A stretch of 64,000 nt of DNA from Apis mellifera. Its lineage: Eukaryota > Arthropoda > Insecta > Hymenoptera > Apidae. Both the position numbers and the translations under genes were made by a program. The notes under the pieces are model-generated. The model saw nothing but the letters and a program-made list of their open reading frames with translations, was not told where the DNA came from and made no database searches. Shown here piece by piece: positions 8,101-16,720 of this stretch; the first letter of the stretch is position 1, and each line of letters opens with the position of its first letter. The stretch covers positions 5,631,001-5,695,000 of the forward strand of contig NC_037651.1 in assembly GCF_003254395.2 (NCBI RefSeq). The letters are read 5' to 3'.

Positions 8101-10977
8101 AATAATAATAATAATTGGAAATGAAATAGTATGGAAATTTTAATTTCGTCGACGTTTATGCAAAGTATTGATATTATTTGTTGGAATATTTTAAACATTT
8201 TAATAATGCAATTTAAAAAAGTAACTTTACTCGAAATTTTCAATGCCCACTACTCCGACTACTCTCTATTTTATCGCTTTCTAAAAATTCGATTACAAAA
8301 GATAATTTCGAAAAAAAGAAACGACAAAAAAAAGGGAGAAACATTTTCACCTGTGCGCAAAGGCTCGACATGGATCACGTGGCTCTTATTATCGGTGTTA
8401 TCCTCGCTGGCCACCTCGCCGAACTCGATATCACCGAGATGAAGTATAGCCGCCAGGATACGATACACCGTATCAACCTCCCCGTCTTGAAATCCAAGCA
8501 GTTTGAACCCGGCTTTCAACTGTTGGAACTTGTCTATATGCGTTTGAGACGTTTGACAATGATCGGTCAAGAATCGATGATTCTTTCGAAGATTGAGATC
8601 CAGATGGAACTCGGAGAGGCGGCCGTCCGCCTCCAATCCATCGTACATGTAATAAAATATATGAAAATTACGTTCCCCTCTGAAACGTGAGATCGTAAGA
8701 TCGATTAAAAATCTGTCTACAGCAAAAACTACGCATTGACCGACGGACAAAAACTTACTCGGCTTGGGCGACGACACGAGATTGTTCCAACAGGTACACG
8801 TATATCCTTGCGCCTGTCACCTTACCGCCTTTCGTCATGGTCAGGTCCAAGTATTTTCCAAATCTGGACGAGTTGGCGTTAATCCCGGTGGTCGCGTTAC
8901 CAAACGCCTCCATTATCGGATTTATTTGAAGGATCCTCTCCTCCAAGTTGCGATTCGGCGCTTTGCTCAGGTAGACCAGTTGTTTCAACAGCAGATTCGC
9001 GCTCTCGGTTTTCCCCGCCCCGGACTCGCCGCTGATCACGATCGCTTGATTTTGCCGCTGGTGCAACAACGCTTGATACGCGGCGTCGGCCACCGCGAAA
9101 ATGTGCGGCGGATTGTCGGATCTCGCCTGACCCTTGTACCTCTTTTGCTCCTGTTCGAATTAACTCCGTTTCAAATTCTCATCCGATCGTGCAACGAACT
9201 CAAAATAAAATTAAAATATAATGCTCTCTGATCGATCGAGCACGTTAAAATTTGTTGGTTTATCTCGAAGAGGAATTAGAAGGAAGAAGTAAAAGTTCTA
9301 TCATACTCACGATGCCGGTGTACAGTCCCAAACTGGTGAAGGGGTTGACGGCGACGAGTATGTCGCCTATATAAGTGTATATTTGAGCCTGCTCGTATCT
9401 GTGCTGCAACTGATCGACAATACCATCCTCCGAGAGCATATCCAAAGCGGCCAGATCGTCCATGTACATCTTCTCCGCTTTCGCCTTTCGATAAGTCTTC
9501 AATTTTCCATGCTTGGTGGTCACCTCGGGCTGCCTGTGCACCCTGCCTTCGACCCTCTGCCGATCGATCTCCCCGCGGAGCTCGCCCCGAATTTTCTCCA
9601 CCGAGGACTCGATGTTGGTCAACAGGGGATGCTCCTTCAATTCGCTTGCGAACGGCCTGTGCTCGAGATCCTTCACCAGACATTCCGTGATGAAGTCCAC
9701 CAATTCTGGGGTATGGATGTCCGGATTCTTGAGGGACGGGGGTGGATTTCGGGGGATTTGGAAGAGCGCTCTCATGGGATGGAGTTCAGAGAGGGGCGGG
9801 TCGCCCTCGGCCAGCTCGATCGCCGTTATTCCGATCGACCATACGTCGCATCGGGAGTCGTACGAGGAATCCAGCTGTTGCTCGCAAGCTATCACCTGTT
9901 TGCCCAATTTTACTCGATCATCATTTCATCCAAATCGATATATCTAATATTCTTTCTACTTGTTGAAAAATTCTATCCGACGTTCACCTTAGTAATCTAC
10001 ATTTTCAAAAGATTGGAGTGAAAATAGGATTCGATTAGTCTCTCGATTGGATAGATTATGATTAACGAATGATTTCTATCTTCGGTTTCGAAATTCGGTT
10101 ATCTATTCCTTTGCTATGATAAAGCGTATGACGAAGTCGTATTTCAACGAGGTAAAAGTTGCTCGTGTAATTTATTATAATATAGGATCGTTTTTATGCT
10201 TGATCGTAGTTTACCTCGGGCGCCATCCAATACGGTGTCCCGACCGAGGTGTTCTTTCTCGCGAGCGTGGCGACGAGGTGAGACGACACGCCAAAATCGA
10301 CCAGTTTCACGTGGGCATCTTCGGTTAGCAATATATTGTGGCCTTTAACGTCACGGTGCATGCAGTGACGGCTATGCAAATAAATTAACGCCTCGACCGT
10401 TTCTCTGAGGATGTAAGCTATTTGGTCGTCCGTTAGGCGTTTTCCTTTCTTCTTCAAGCCTTGGGCCAGGTCGGTCACCGAACCGCCAGTGCACAACTAT
10501 CATCCAAATAACATTTTATATTTTTCTTTTGATTCCAAAAAAGAGAAAGAAAGGAAATGGAAGGAATTCTTGGACAAAATATAATTAAGATTCGCGTTAT
10601 GAATATTTAATTGGGTTTAAGAATGGGTTTTTATTCGACGATACCTCCATGACGAACCATAATTGATCCTCCTCCTGATTAGGCTTCGCTCTTTTCAAGA
10701 ACAATCCGTAGAAGAGAGGGATATTAGGATGGTGGCTCAGGTCTCTCAGCACCAGATACTCTTCCTCGATTTCCTCCACGTTGTCCGCGACGTTCTCCAA
10801 AATTTTAATCGCCACTTTCTTGTCGGTTTCGTTGCAGTGCGCGCTGTAAACCGCCCCGTATGTCCCCTCGCCGATCAATTCCTCCAGGATGAAACGATCA
10901 CCGGGATCTGGTATCACGTCGAAGTTCACGTGTTGACTGAGACCGTGGTACGCCATATTGGTTCCTCCACCGGTCAT
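1151..10977 (-). CDS. ninaC: Class III unconventional myosin (NinaC-like kinase-myosin), spliced gene
   Basis: Spliced minus-strand gene for a STE20-like kinase fused to a myosin motor; in flies NinaC is a photoreceptor protein needed for phototransduction and rhabdomere integrity. Coding exons, 5' to 3': 10977-10645, 10496-10215, 9895-9311, 9150-8759, 8679-8351, 7074-6568, 6396-6110, 5857-5583, 5273-4906, 4817-4710, 4621-4365, 3968-3760, 3648-3568, 3064-2897 and 2153-1151, with an optional microexon at 2654-2633. All junctions are GT..AG and phase-consistent. The product is about 1727 residues. Kinase landmarks are GEGTYG 36-41, Lys58, HRD Asp160, DFG Asp178 and APE 203-205. Motor landmarks are the P-loop GESGAGKT 441-448, NSSR switch I near 493 and DIFGFE switch II 721-726. 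IQ motifs start near 1056, 1082 and 1149. The start is the first in-frame ATG after an acceptor; a 5' UTR exon must lie upstream. The family call is very secure; exact tail splicing is less so. Confidence 0.96.
1730..1927 (-). repeat. Degenerate coding repeat: Asn-Gly-His blocks in the ninaC tail
   Basis: The stretch encodes repeated NG or NGH units (NGHQ, TNGQ, VNGH, MNGH, INGH, VNEH, TNGY) about every 6-13 residues. More NG dipeptides continue to the end of the protein. The DNA repeats only loosely, so this is an old, diverged minisatellite-like coding repeat. Confidence 0.75.
1937..1960 (-). repeat. CAA repeat coding poly-glutamine in the ninaC tail
   Basis: Eight consecutive Gln codons, all CAA, inside the last exon. 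A pure codon repeat is prone to length variation between individuals. Confidence 0.9.
2633..2654 (-). CDS. ninaC: Candidate 22-nt alternative microexon giving a short ninaC C-terminus
   Basis: In the last intron, a branch-like CTAAT, a T-rich tract and TTGCCAG precede 22 bases that end CCAG|GTAAAA. Inclusion shifts the frame: exon 14 would continue as GGIMANFQVKD and stop at the TAA 10 bases into the last exon. This gives about 1404 residues without the long tail. Drosophila ninaC is known to make two proteins (p132 and p174) with different C-termini by alternative splicing, which makes this plausible. It has not been confirmed by transcript data here. Confidence 0.45.
2897..3064 (-). CDS. 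ninaC: ninaC coding exon 14: tail helix
   Basis: Encodes residues 1338-1393 when exon 13 is included: a charged helical segment (ILEVNTERRERLEAQGDF) and a glutamine-rich end. The acceptor at TTCGAATTCAG|G fits phase 2. The frame stays open about 60 bases upstream (ELENDRINFEF), so a longer exon is possible but would need a phase-1 partner. The donor GG|GTAAAT overlaps an in-frame TAA, so failure to splice ends the protein at once. Confidence 0.85.
3568..3648 (-). CDS. ninaC: ninaC coding exon 13: 81-nt in-frame cassette in the tail
   Basis: This exon was found by translating the intron between two clear exons. It is 81 nt long, phase 2 at both ends, and adds 27 residues, including DFEDEEVGWDLPLIQLENDI. 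Including or skipping it keeps the frame, so it may be alternative. The donor CGAG|GTATAT is good. The acceptor ATCGAAAG is pyrimidine-poor, like that of exon 12. Local composition is coding-like against the AT-rich intron. Confidence 0.65.
3760..3968 (-). CDS. ninaC: ninaC coding exon 12: proximal tail
   Basis: Encodes residues 1242-1310, with a proline/acidic segment (NEIEEPPPDYTRPEGFGM) and a charged end (YYRDLKDEMS). The upstream frame is closed by TGA, and the only AG that fits phase 0 there is TACGAAAG, which lacks a pyrimidine tract. A later acceptor (CACAAG, near 3945) would shorten the exon by about 8 codons. The donor AGCAG|GTAAAC is strong, phase 2. Confidence 0.85.
4365..4621 (-). 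CDS. ninaC: ninaC coding exon 11: IQ3 and degenerate IQ4
   Basis: Encodes residues 1156-1241. The first residues (HFRGYTIRKRF) complete the canonical IQ motif begun in exon 10; the acceptor is TTCTTCAG at 4622-4629. A degenerate fourth motif (AAFIVQRWYKKEEK) lies further on. A lysine-rich stretch and an amphipathic segment follow, to the AAT|GTGAGT donor. Confidence 0.93.
4710..4817 (-). CDS. ninaC: ninaC coding exon 10: acidic insert and start of IQ3
   Basis: Encodes residues 1120-1155. Almost the whole exon is an acidic run: about 19 Glu/Asp among the first 26 residues. It ends in NAATIIQS, the first half of a third IQ motif. Donor AGCC|GTAATT leaves one base, which joins the next exon to make His1156. 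The insert separates IQ2 from IQ3, unlike closely spaced IQ repeats in most myosins. Confidence 0.9.
4906..5273 (-). CDS. ninaC: ninaC coding exon 9: converter and IQ motifs 1-2
   Basis: Encodes residues 997-1119. The converter ends with LGRTKVFLKYYHVEFL. Two IQ motifs follow: one near 1056-1072 (VQACIRRWLARIRF) and one near 1082-1099 (LQRHIRGWLSRKHF), both expected to bind calmodulin. The exon closes with a charged helix (EMKKRHEKEEATVLQKML). Confidence 0.95.
5583..5857 (-). CDS. ninaC: ninaC coding exon 8: actin-binding helices and SH1 region
   Basis: Encodes residues 906-996. It shows PQFVRCIKPND and the KQLRYTGVLETIRIRQNGFSHR region, the relay/SH1 segment shared by all myosins. It ends in phase 2 at CG|GTATGC. 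Confidence 0.95.
6110..6396 (-). CDS. ninaC: ninaC coding exon 7: lower 50K region
   Basis: Encodes residues 810-905. The segment CFAVHHFAGRVVYQAEGFLEKNR is the conserved myosin HFAG...GFLEKNRD region. The exon ends in the hydrophilic, lysine- and serine-rich loop 2 area (SKKLSQSNQNTK). Acceptor GTTGCAG; donor AAG|GTACTT, phase 0. Confidence 0.94.
6568..7074 (-). CDS. ninaC: ninaC coding exon 6: switch II and relay region
   Basis: Encodes residues 641-809. It contains VSQLLGV, the RDAMAK motif (Asp682), switch II DIFGFE (721-726) and NEQIQYYFNQHIF. Counting 16 residues back from Asp682 puts Glu666 at the TEDS-rule position. The site is thus acidic, so no heavy-chain phosphorylation should be needed there. 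The exon is locally GC-rich compared with the flanking introns. Confidence 0.95.
7166..8155. repeat. Minisatellite in ninaC intron 5, about 4 copies of a 230-255 bp unit
   Basis: Copies begin at GTGGAAATTTTGATT-type sequences at about 7166, 7401, 7656 and 7900, with a partial fifth at 8130. Each contains TGGATCGAGGATCGTTGAG and CCAACGAGACGCTACGTGAT. Copies differ by point changes, small deletions and AAT-run length. The array makes up most of the 1.28-kb intron. Confidence 0.95.
8351..8679 (-). CDS. ninaC: ninaC coding exon 5: upper 50K region of motor
   Basis: Encodes residues 531-640. The segment GERNFHIFYYMYDGL is the typical myosin RNFHIFYQ motif, and the exon continues to the AAILHLGDIEF motif. 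The TTTCAG acceptor and the ACAG|GTGAAA donor give the correct phases with both neighbours. The following intron is large (7075-8350) and filled with a minisatellite. Confidence 0.95.
8759..9150 (-). CDS. ninaC: ninaC coding exon 4: motor nucleotide-binding site
   Basis: Encodes residues 401-530 plus two bases of codon 531. It carries the myosin P-loop GESGAGKTES (441-450) and the switch I segment NPIMEAFGNATT...NSSRFGKY (about 477-500). It also contains the conserved NPPHIFAVAD stretch before the P-loop. Ends in phase 2 at a GA|GTAAGT donor. Confidence 0.96.
9311..9895 (-). CDS. ninaC: ninaC coding exon 3: kinase C-lobe, linker and start of motor
   Basis: Encodes residues 206-400. The C-lobe (CDVWSIGITAIELAEGDPP) ends near residue 300. 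A charged linker of about 50 residues follows, then the motor begins near 351 (DDLAALDMLSEDGIV) and runs through YIGDILVAVNPF. The kinase-to-motor fusion therefore occurs inside a single exon, which rules out two separate genes. Borders: CAAACAG acceptor and ATC|GTGAGT donor. Confidence 0.96.
10215..10496 (-). CDS. ninaC: ninaC coding exon 2: kinase catalytic core
   Basis: Encodes residues 112-205. It holds the catalytic loop HRDVKGHN (Asp160), the DFG metal-binding motif (Asp178), the activation segment with VGTPYW, and the APE motif split at the exon end. All residues needed for phosphotransfer are present, so the kinase is predicted active. Both borders are phase 0 (GATAG acceptor, GAG|GTAAAC donor). 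Confidence 0.95.
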
Positions 10978-10979
10978 TT
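10645..10979 (-). CDS. ninaC: ninaC exon 1 of the coding region: kinase N-lobe
   Basis: The exon opens after an acceptor (TATTTTCAG) two bases before the ATG at 10977, so the 5' UTR continues in an unseen upstream exon. It encodes residues 1-111: a short N-terminus, the glycine loop GEGTYG (36-41), the VAIK lysine (Lys58) and the helix-C segment EIEEEY. It ends in LWFVME at a GAG|GTATCG donor, phase 0. An alternative start at Met8 exists. Confidence 0.93.
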
Positions 10980-12200
10980 CTGAAAATAGAAAAAAGGGAA
11001 AAATAAACATGGAATAGAGAGCACCTAAAAATGGGAATTGTTAAATAAATTGATTATTTATTAATATCGGAGTGGAATATAATATTTAAAATAGGAGATG
11101 GAAATTATTAAATATTATCATATTGGCACGGTAATTATTTAGCATTGGATGGAATATCGAGTGGGATATCTAAAATAGAAAATGTTAAATTGTTAAATAT
11201 TTATATTGGCAGTGATTCGATGTTTAATTCGACGGACAAATATAGATTTTGCTACAAATTTCAATTACGATCGTCTTATTTATTTAGCAAGGGGAAATTA
11301 AATATTTGAATATCACTGTCCGCGTGACTGAGTGATGGTAATAACATTCCATATTATGTATTTATCGAGTTTAGTGGATAAAGGAAACTTCGACCAAGCG
11401 GTGAACTAATTCCTTCCCGTAGAAAGTTGCGGTGAACCGCGAGAAGAAAACTCGTCACTGTTACTCGTAACTGTTCAAGTTTTGAAATTGAATCTTTTTA
11501 AAGCAAATGTTAATTTCAATAGTGTAGATAATTTCTATCGATTTCCATTGAGAAGCGTTAGAAAAATATGGGACGAAGATTATTTATTTCGAATTTTCTA
11601 AGCAGCTTACGTAACACATCTTTTTAACGTAATCAAATTTACACCCTTCTTATTGAACGAAACGGGTACAAATTTCAATAGGATTGAATTGAAAAAAAAC
11701 GTTTGAAATTTTCATCCCCTAACAACGATATGAATTTCATCGTCGAAATACACTTTCTCCTGTTCGAATCTCGATCGATCACCGTGAAAATTCGTGAGAA
11801 ACTAATATTCGAAGATATCTCTTTCACTCTCTCTCTCTCTCTCACTATTTTTCTTTAATTCGTTTTTCTTTTTTTCTTTTTCTCTACTGACCGATTATGT
11901 CACCCATTTCGTTCACGCTCGAGATCTCAGTGAATCTCGATCCCTCATTTAAGGAAATAAAATGGACGAAAATCACTGGGTCGATTACTATGTGAGTGGA
12001 ACACTTGTTCACTTGGCCAGGTGTGAAATACGACTGGGTCGCTCGTCTTCTAACCAAATACCTGTTAACTCCCTAATAGGATTAGGGCGCATAGTAAGAC
12101 CGGCGCATTTCTCCTCTTTCTCGTTGGAAATAGGTCTCGTAAGAAGGCATCCAGTACGGCCACGTGTTCTCCTCCTGTCATTTTCATATTATTATTAACT
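10980..12200. other. Upstream region of ninaC: presumed 5' UTR intron and promoter
   Basis: No coding exon is seen. Because the first coding exon begins with a splice acceptor, at least one 5' UTR exon and the promoter must lie upstream, probably here or beyond. The patch 11930-12200 is richer in GC than its surroundings. A TCAGTA initiator-like hexamer lies on the minus strand at 11885-11890, without a TATA box at the expected distance. Confidence 0.4.
12071..12087. promoter_or_regulatory. Homeodomain-dimer (P3/RCSI-like) palindrome upstream of ninaC
   Basis: The sequence CCCTAATAGGATTAGGG has perfect 7-base inverted arms around a 3-base spacer, with a TAATNNNATTA core. Such P3 sites bind paired-class homeodomain dimers (Pax6, Pph13) and are the core of the RCSI element in Drosophila photoreceptor promoters. 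The embedded GGATTA also fits an Otd/Crx site. It lies 1.1 kb upstream of the ninaC start codon, in a GC-richer patch at about 11930-12200. Function is inferred from motif and position. Confidence 0.4.
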
Positions 12201-13505
12201 CGATAATAAAAGATCGGGCTAATATATACATCAGGATGTATAATATCAATTTAAGCCGTGGAGGAGAATCTTGAAACGAGATATATATGTATATATTGCT
12301 ATAGTGCTAGCTAATTAACTCTGATTGGATCGGAAAAGGATCTGATTGGATAAGTAGATTTCAGTACAAATAGATGTATTTTAAATACGTTATTTTTATT
12401 GATTTGCGAGATTATGTTTGGTATTACGTTGTTTAAATTTATTAGAGCTAAATATTATTATTTATTTAATTAAGAATATTTGGGCAAATTTAATTAAATT
12501 TTGGCAGATGCAATTGGTAAAAAAAATTGGAACGATTCTTTGCAATTTTTTTATTGATTTTTCCTAAATGCATAAAATTGATTCTATATTTTGTCGTATA
12601 AGTATCGTATTTAAAATTTTTCTTAACAAATTGCAAATAATGGTGGGATAGATTTTTTTCCGAATTATTATATGCGGTATCTTTTTGATTTTTCCTTAAT
12701 TAGAACGAAGGAAAAGTGTTACAGAAAGGATGTGGAACAAGATTAAGTCCGCTCAATTATTAAAACCATGTTTTTTTTTTGCGTTTCTGCTTCTACAAGG
12801 TGTTTAGATAGGATAATAGGTGATTTATGCTGGTAGATGAAGCCGGCCAAGGATCGAAGCCACTCGTGGTTTCGAATGACATTTTGTAACGCGAAATTAA
12901 ACGAGACATTTATAGTTCACGGATGATGGGGGTGCGCGATAAATCGATCGAAGGGACAGAACGATAAAGATGTAACTAATTTTTATCGATCCGAAAATAT
13001 CGCTCGTGTCTTATCCTGCCTTCGAATTTTTATTTTTCATTTTCAATTTTTTTCTCTTCAAAATTTATCCAACGAAAAGAATCTTCTTCGAAAGAAATTG
13101 ATCGAGAAATCATCGATTGCAAAGAAAGAAAGAAATAAAGAAAGAAAAATAGAATACGAAAAATAAAATGTTCACGATTCGACGAATTCGACGGGGAATT
13201 AATCCAAAGCAGAATCCAGACGAATGGATAGAGTTAACACGAACGAAATGGTAAATGGTACTTTATTTATGACACGCTTTATTCGAAATTAGGATTAATT
13301 AAAAGATTTATCGTAACGTAAATGTAAGTAAAAATAAATGTAACGTGTGCGATTAAGATTTCCATATTTTGCTTTCAAATGTAAATTCGGAGGAGGAGCG
13401 GGGAAAAGATAATTTCATAATCTTGTAAGCGAGCGTGCAGGTGTTAATTATGGTGCATGGCCGCCCGGTCACGTTTAACCGCGTGAAGTGTGTCAAACGC
13501 ACTGA

Positions 13506-13555
<50 letters not shown>

Positions 13556-16080
13556 CCTTTGTTTGCGTTTGGCATTTATGGAATAACTTGCCTCGCGAAT
13601 TTCCGATTACGCGTTTTGAACATCGCTCCATTAAATCGTAATCGTAATAAACGTTTCACGAAACAAGCATGTTTATTCATTTATTTATTTTTAACCGCGT
13701 CCCACATTCTTTTCGACGCTCTCAAGCGAAATATTGAAATCAATTTCTCCTTCTTCTTCCTTCTCTTACGTAATTTAAATGAATAATAATAATAATTGGA
13801 GAATACTTTTTATTTATTTATTTTTTTTCGCAATTTGCGAGAAACTTTATCATCGGAGAGAGAGGAGAAAGAGAAGGGAATAAATGGAATTTTTGAAAAT
13901 TCCTTGACAAACTTTTAAACGAGTTCTCTCCACGAGAGAGAATCCTCGATCCTTTGGAGATTCTTATTTCCCAAAAGAGTTTATTGCGTTTATTTGTTGA
14001 AAACTGATAATTAACGTCTTGGAACACGAACGACGACGAGAATCCTGTCAATTTCACAGATCGATGATTCCTCTTCCACAAATACCTTGTTTCGAAAGTA
14101 TTCCACTTATTTTATTCCATCGATCACAGATTATTGTTCTGGATAATTCGTAATAACCTCCCTTTCTCTCCGAACTAAAAAAAAAAAAAAATACGTAATC
14201 ATTCGTCCACGATTTTTTCTTCGATTTTTCTTTCTTTCTTTTTTTTCCTTTTCTTTTATTGCGATCTCACTTTCTCGTTCGATCACAAGTATCGATGGTA
14301 AACAATAAGCATTGGTCGAGGAGTCACGTGGTGCGATAGGGGTATTAGAGCGAGGAAACCCGACGTGAAATTGGCTTAAAGGCCCACCTCTGTAAAATAA
14401 TGTCTGTTGGAGCTGCGTCATGATGTCCAATTGCCTTGGACAATACTTGACTGCGTCTAATGTGACGCATAAGGCGGCCAAGTAACCAACTTCGTGGCTT
14501 CTCTCAGCTCGCGACCGTGGCTATGAAAATTTCATTATTTTAATGATTATCGATTATCGCAATTGAATCTCTCAACCGTTCAATTTAACGGGTCTATTGT
14601 TGTTATTTTATTATTCCAAATGGACGTAAGTTGAGCGAGCATTCGCAAAATTCGAGATACGTGTTCGAAGGTGTTCGAGGTCTTCTTGCAATATATCCTT
14701 TATGGCAATGTGTGAAATTACGACTGTCGAAAGCTGCCATGTAATATTCACGGTATAAAGTAGGAAGTGTTTAAAAATTGCTTCGAGCATTTTTTTACAT
14801 CTATCGCCAGTTGTAAATTAGTTTTATTATATACTGGTGTTGGGTGTAAAATGTTGTTGCTTAGTTTATTAAGCAACTTCGTATAGAACTTCTTAACCTA
14901 ATTTGAAAATGTTTCTAAGTTAATCCATGTTTATTAAGTTATTGGTGTTAAATGTGAAATCTCGCGGTATTTTTATCTAATTCACCTGCAGTGTATCGTG
15001 AAATTTTTTTAACTTGGAATTTTTAAACTTAGATTGGATTTCTGGATTTGTAACGTTAGAAATTTTTCTTAGGGATAAATCGTTTCAATTATTTTTCATT
15101 CATCAAATTTTGTATTGATAAATTTTTCATAGTTTTCAAATTCATGTATTCATTATCACTGTATTTTTGCAACAAGAAATCTACTCTAAATCCCTTACGA
15201 AAAACTTTTTCTTATGAAATTCGCGTGAAATTCGAAGTTCAACTTTAAAAAACTTTTTGACACACTATCTCGACAACGTAAAATTCTCTAATTTATAATA
15301 GTTTCAAGTAACACGTTACAGGAGCATTAATTAGAAAATAAATTAATAGGTGGAGAAATTCGTTATTTTTGCACAACGTGATTTAATAGCGGTAGAATGA
15401 CAAAGTGGATGACAGCGAAAGGTCAAAGGCTTTTCCAATCACACGTATACAACAACGTGGTTCCGCTGTTTTAATCCTTTCTGAGCGACGATATGCCTGG
15501 TAACGGTAGAGTGAGTGGTATCAATGGGCATAGTATCGCTGTGTAATGTTTAAACCATGTACCAGAGCCTACCGTTACGAACAATAGTATGTGAACTGGA
15601 TCTCTATGTTAATTGTTTCAAATGTAATCTGTTTTTTTTACGGAAGAGTTAAAGATCTCACGATCATTGTGTAAATATATACAATTGCGTATACGTAACG
15701 TTCTACTTCATTCGATAGATGGAATTATCATTAAACGGAGCTCTCTCTCTCTCTTACGCGTTTGATTTAACAGTAAATTTAAATGTTTATTAACAAACAG
15801 TAGAAGATGTTTTTAATAAAAATTACAAGCGCTACTAGTTTCTTTATGTTACGTAAAATAATTTGTGCGATTAAATTCTCTTGGTTAGAAATTCGTTCCG
15901 TTATTACACTATTATATTTTCAATATCAAGTTTCTGATTATTATTAATACGAATATTTTTTTTCTCAACGCCTGACCGCAATTTGTGGTTATGGCTTATT
16001 CAAACACCATGACCAAGTAACGGTATGGTGTGTGCCATTGATAGCGTTGAACGTTACACATCTCTTTCAAAATATCACAA
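12200..16080. other. Noncoding AT-rich stretch
   Basis: No supported gene. It holds a CT microsatellite at 13506-13552 and a GC-richer patch at 14270-14520 with an open minus-strand frame of unknown meaning. Around 15500-15580 there is a 10-bp inverted repeat (GTAACGGTAG and its complement). Confidence 0.6.
13506..13552. repeat. CT dinucleotide microsatellite
   Basis: A nearly pure CT run with one interruption. It generates spurious Leu/Ser-rich frames on both strands. Confidence 0.95.
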
Positions 16081-16720
16081 ACTCGTCGACCTGGTATCGT
16101 TTATAGATCATTTAAGTCGATGACTATAACGTTGTGACGTAGAAAATTGCATTAAACCCATCACTCGCATCGATGCACACGTTTCAACGTCGGAATGGAT
16201 CTTTTTTAAATCGATCGTACAATCGATTTAAACCCATCATTTCCGTACATATATCAGCATCTATAGATCTCTTAAATCAAATAACTATACAACTGTTGGA
16301 AGTAGAACATTCCAACACTTGCGTCCACTTAAACCCATCACTCGAACGCATACATTGCGTTTCGATATATGTACAGACCATCGACTTAAACCCATCACTT
16401 GCAACATCGACGTAACATTTCAACATCTATAAATCCTTTAAACCGATGATTACGCAATACTGAAAATTGTACATTGTACGATCGATTTAAACCCATCATT
16501 TGCATCTGATGAATACATGGCAACCTGTATCACCATCCATAGATCCCTTAAATCGATAACATGTACAATTGTTGGAAGTAGAACATTTGCATCCACTTGA
16601 ACCGATCACTTGGATCGATCGTTATCTGTATAAACCATTTAAATCGATGACTGGACAATGGTTCGAAAACCGTTTTGCTCGAGGCATCGACTTAAACCCA
16701 TCGCTCGCCATCGATGATCG
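16080..16720. repeat. Degenerate composite tandem array with TTAAACCCATCACT motifs
   Basis: The motif TTAAACCCATCA(C/T)T or a variant occurs near 16152, 16230, 16330, 16384, 16487, 16596 and 16691. It is interspersed with a second motif like CCTTTAAATCGATGA near 16110, 16268, 16437, 16552 and 16638. Twice the second motif is followed by the same block, GTTGGAAGTAGAACATT. The result is a higher-order unit of roughly 150-290 bases, heavily diverged. Confidence 0.75.

Noticed and set aside
6654..9683. Other long frames overlapping the ninaC motor exons on both strands
   Set aside because: The myosin frame carries all conserved motifs; the others are Arg/Ala-rich shadows of the same GC-rich exons.
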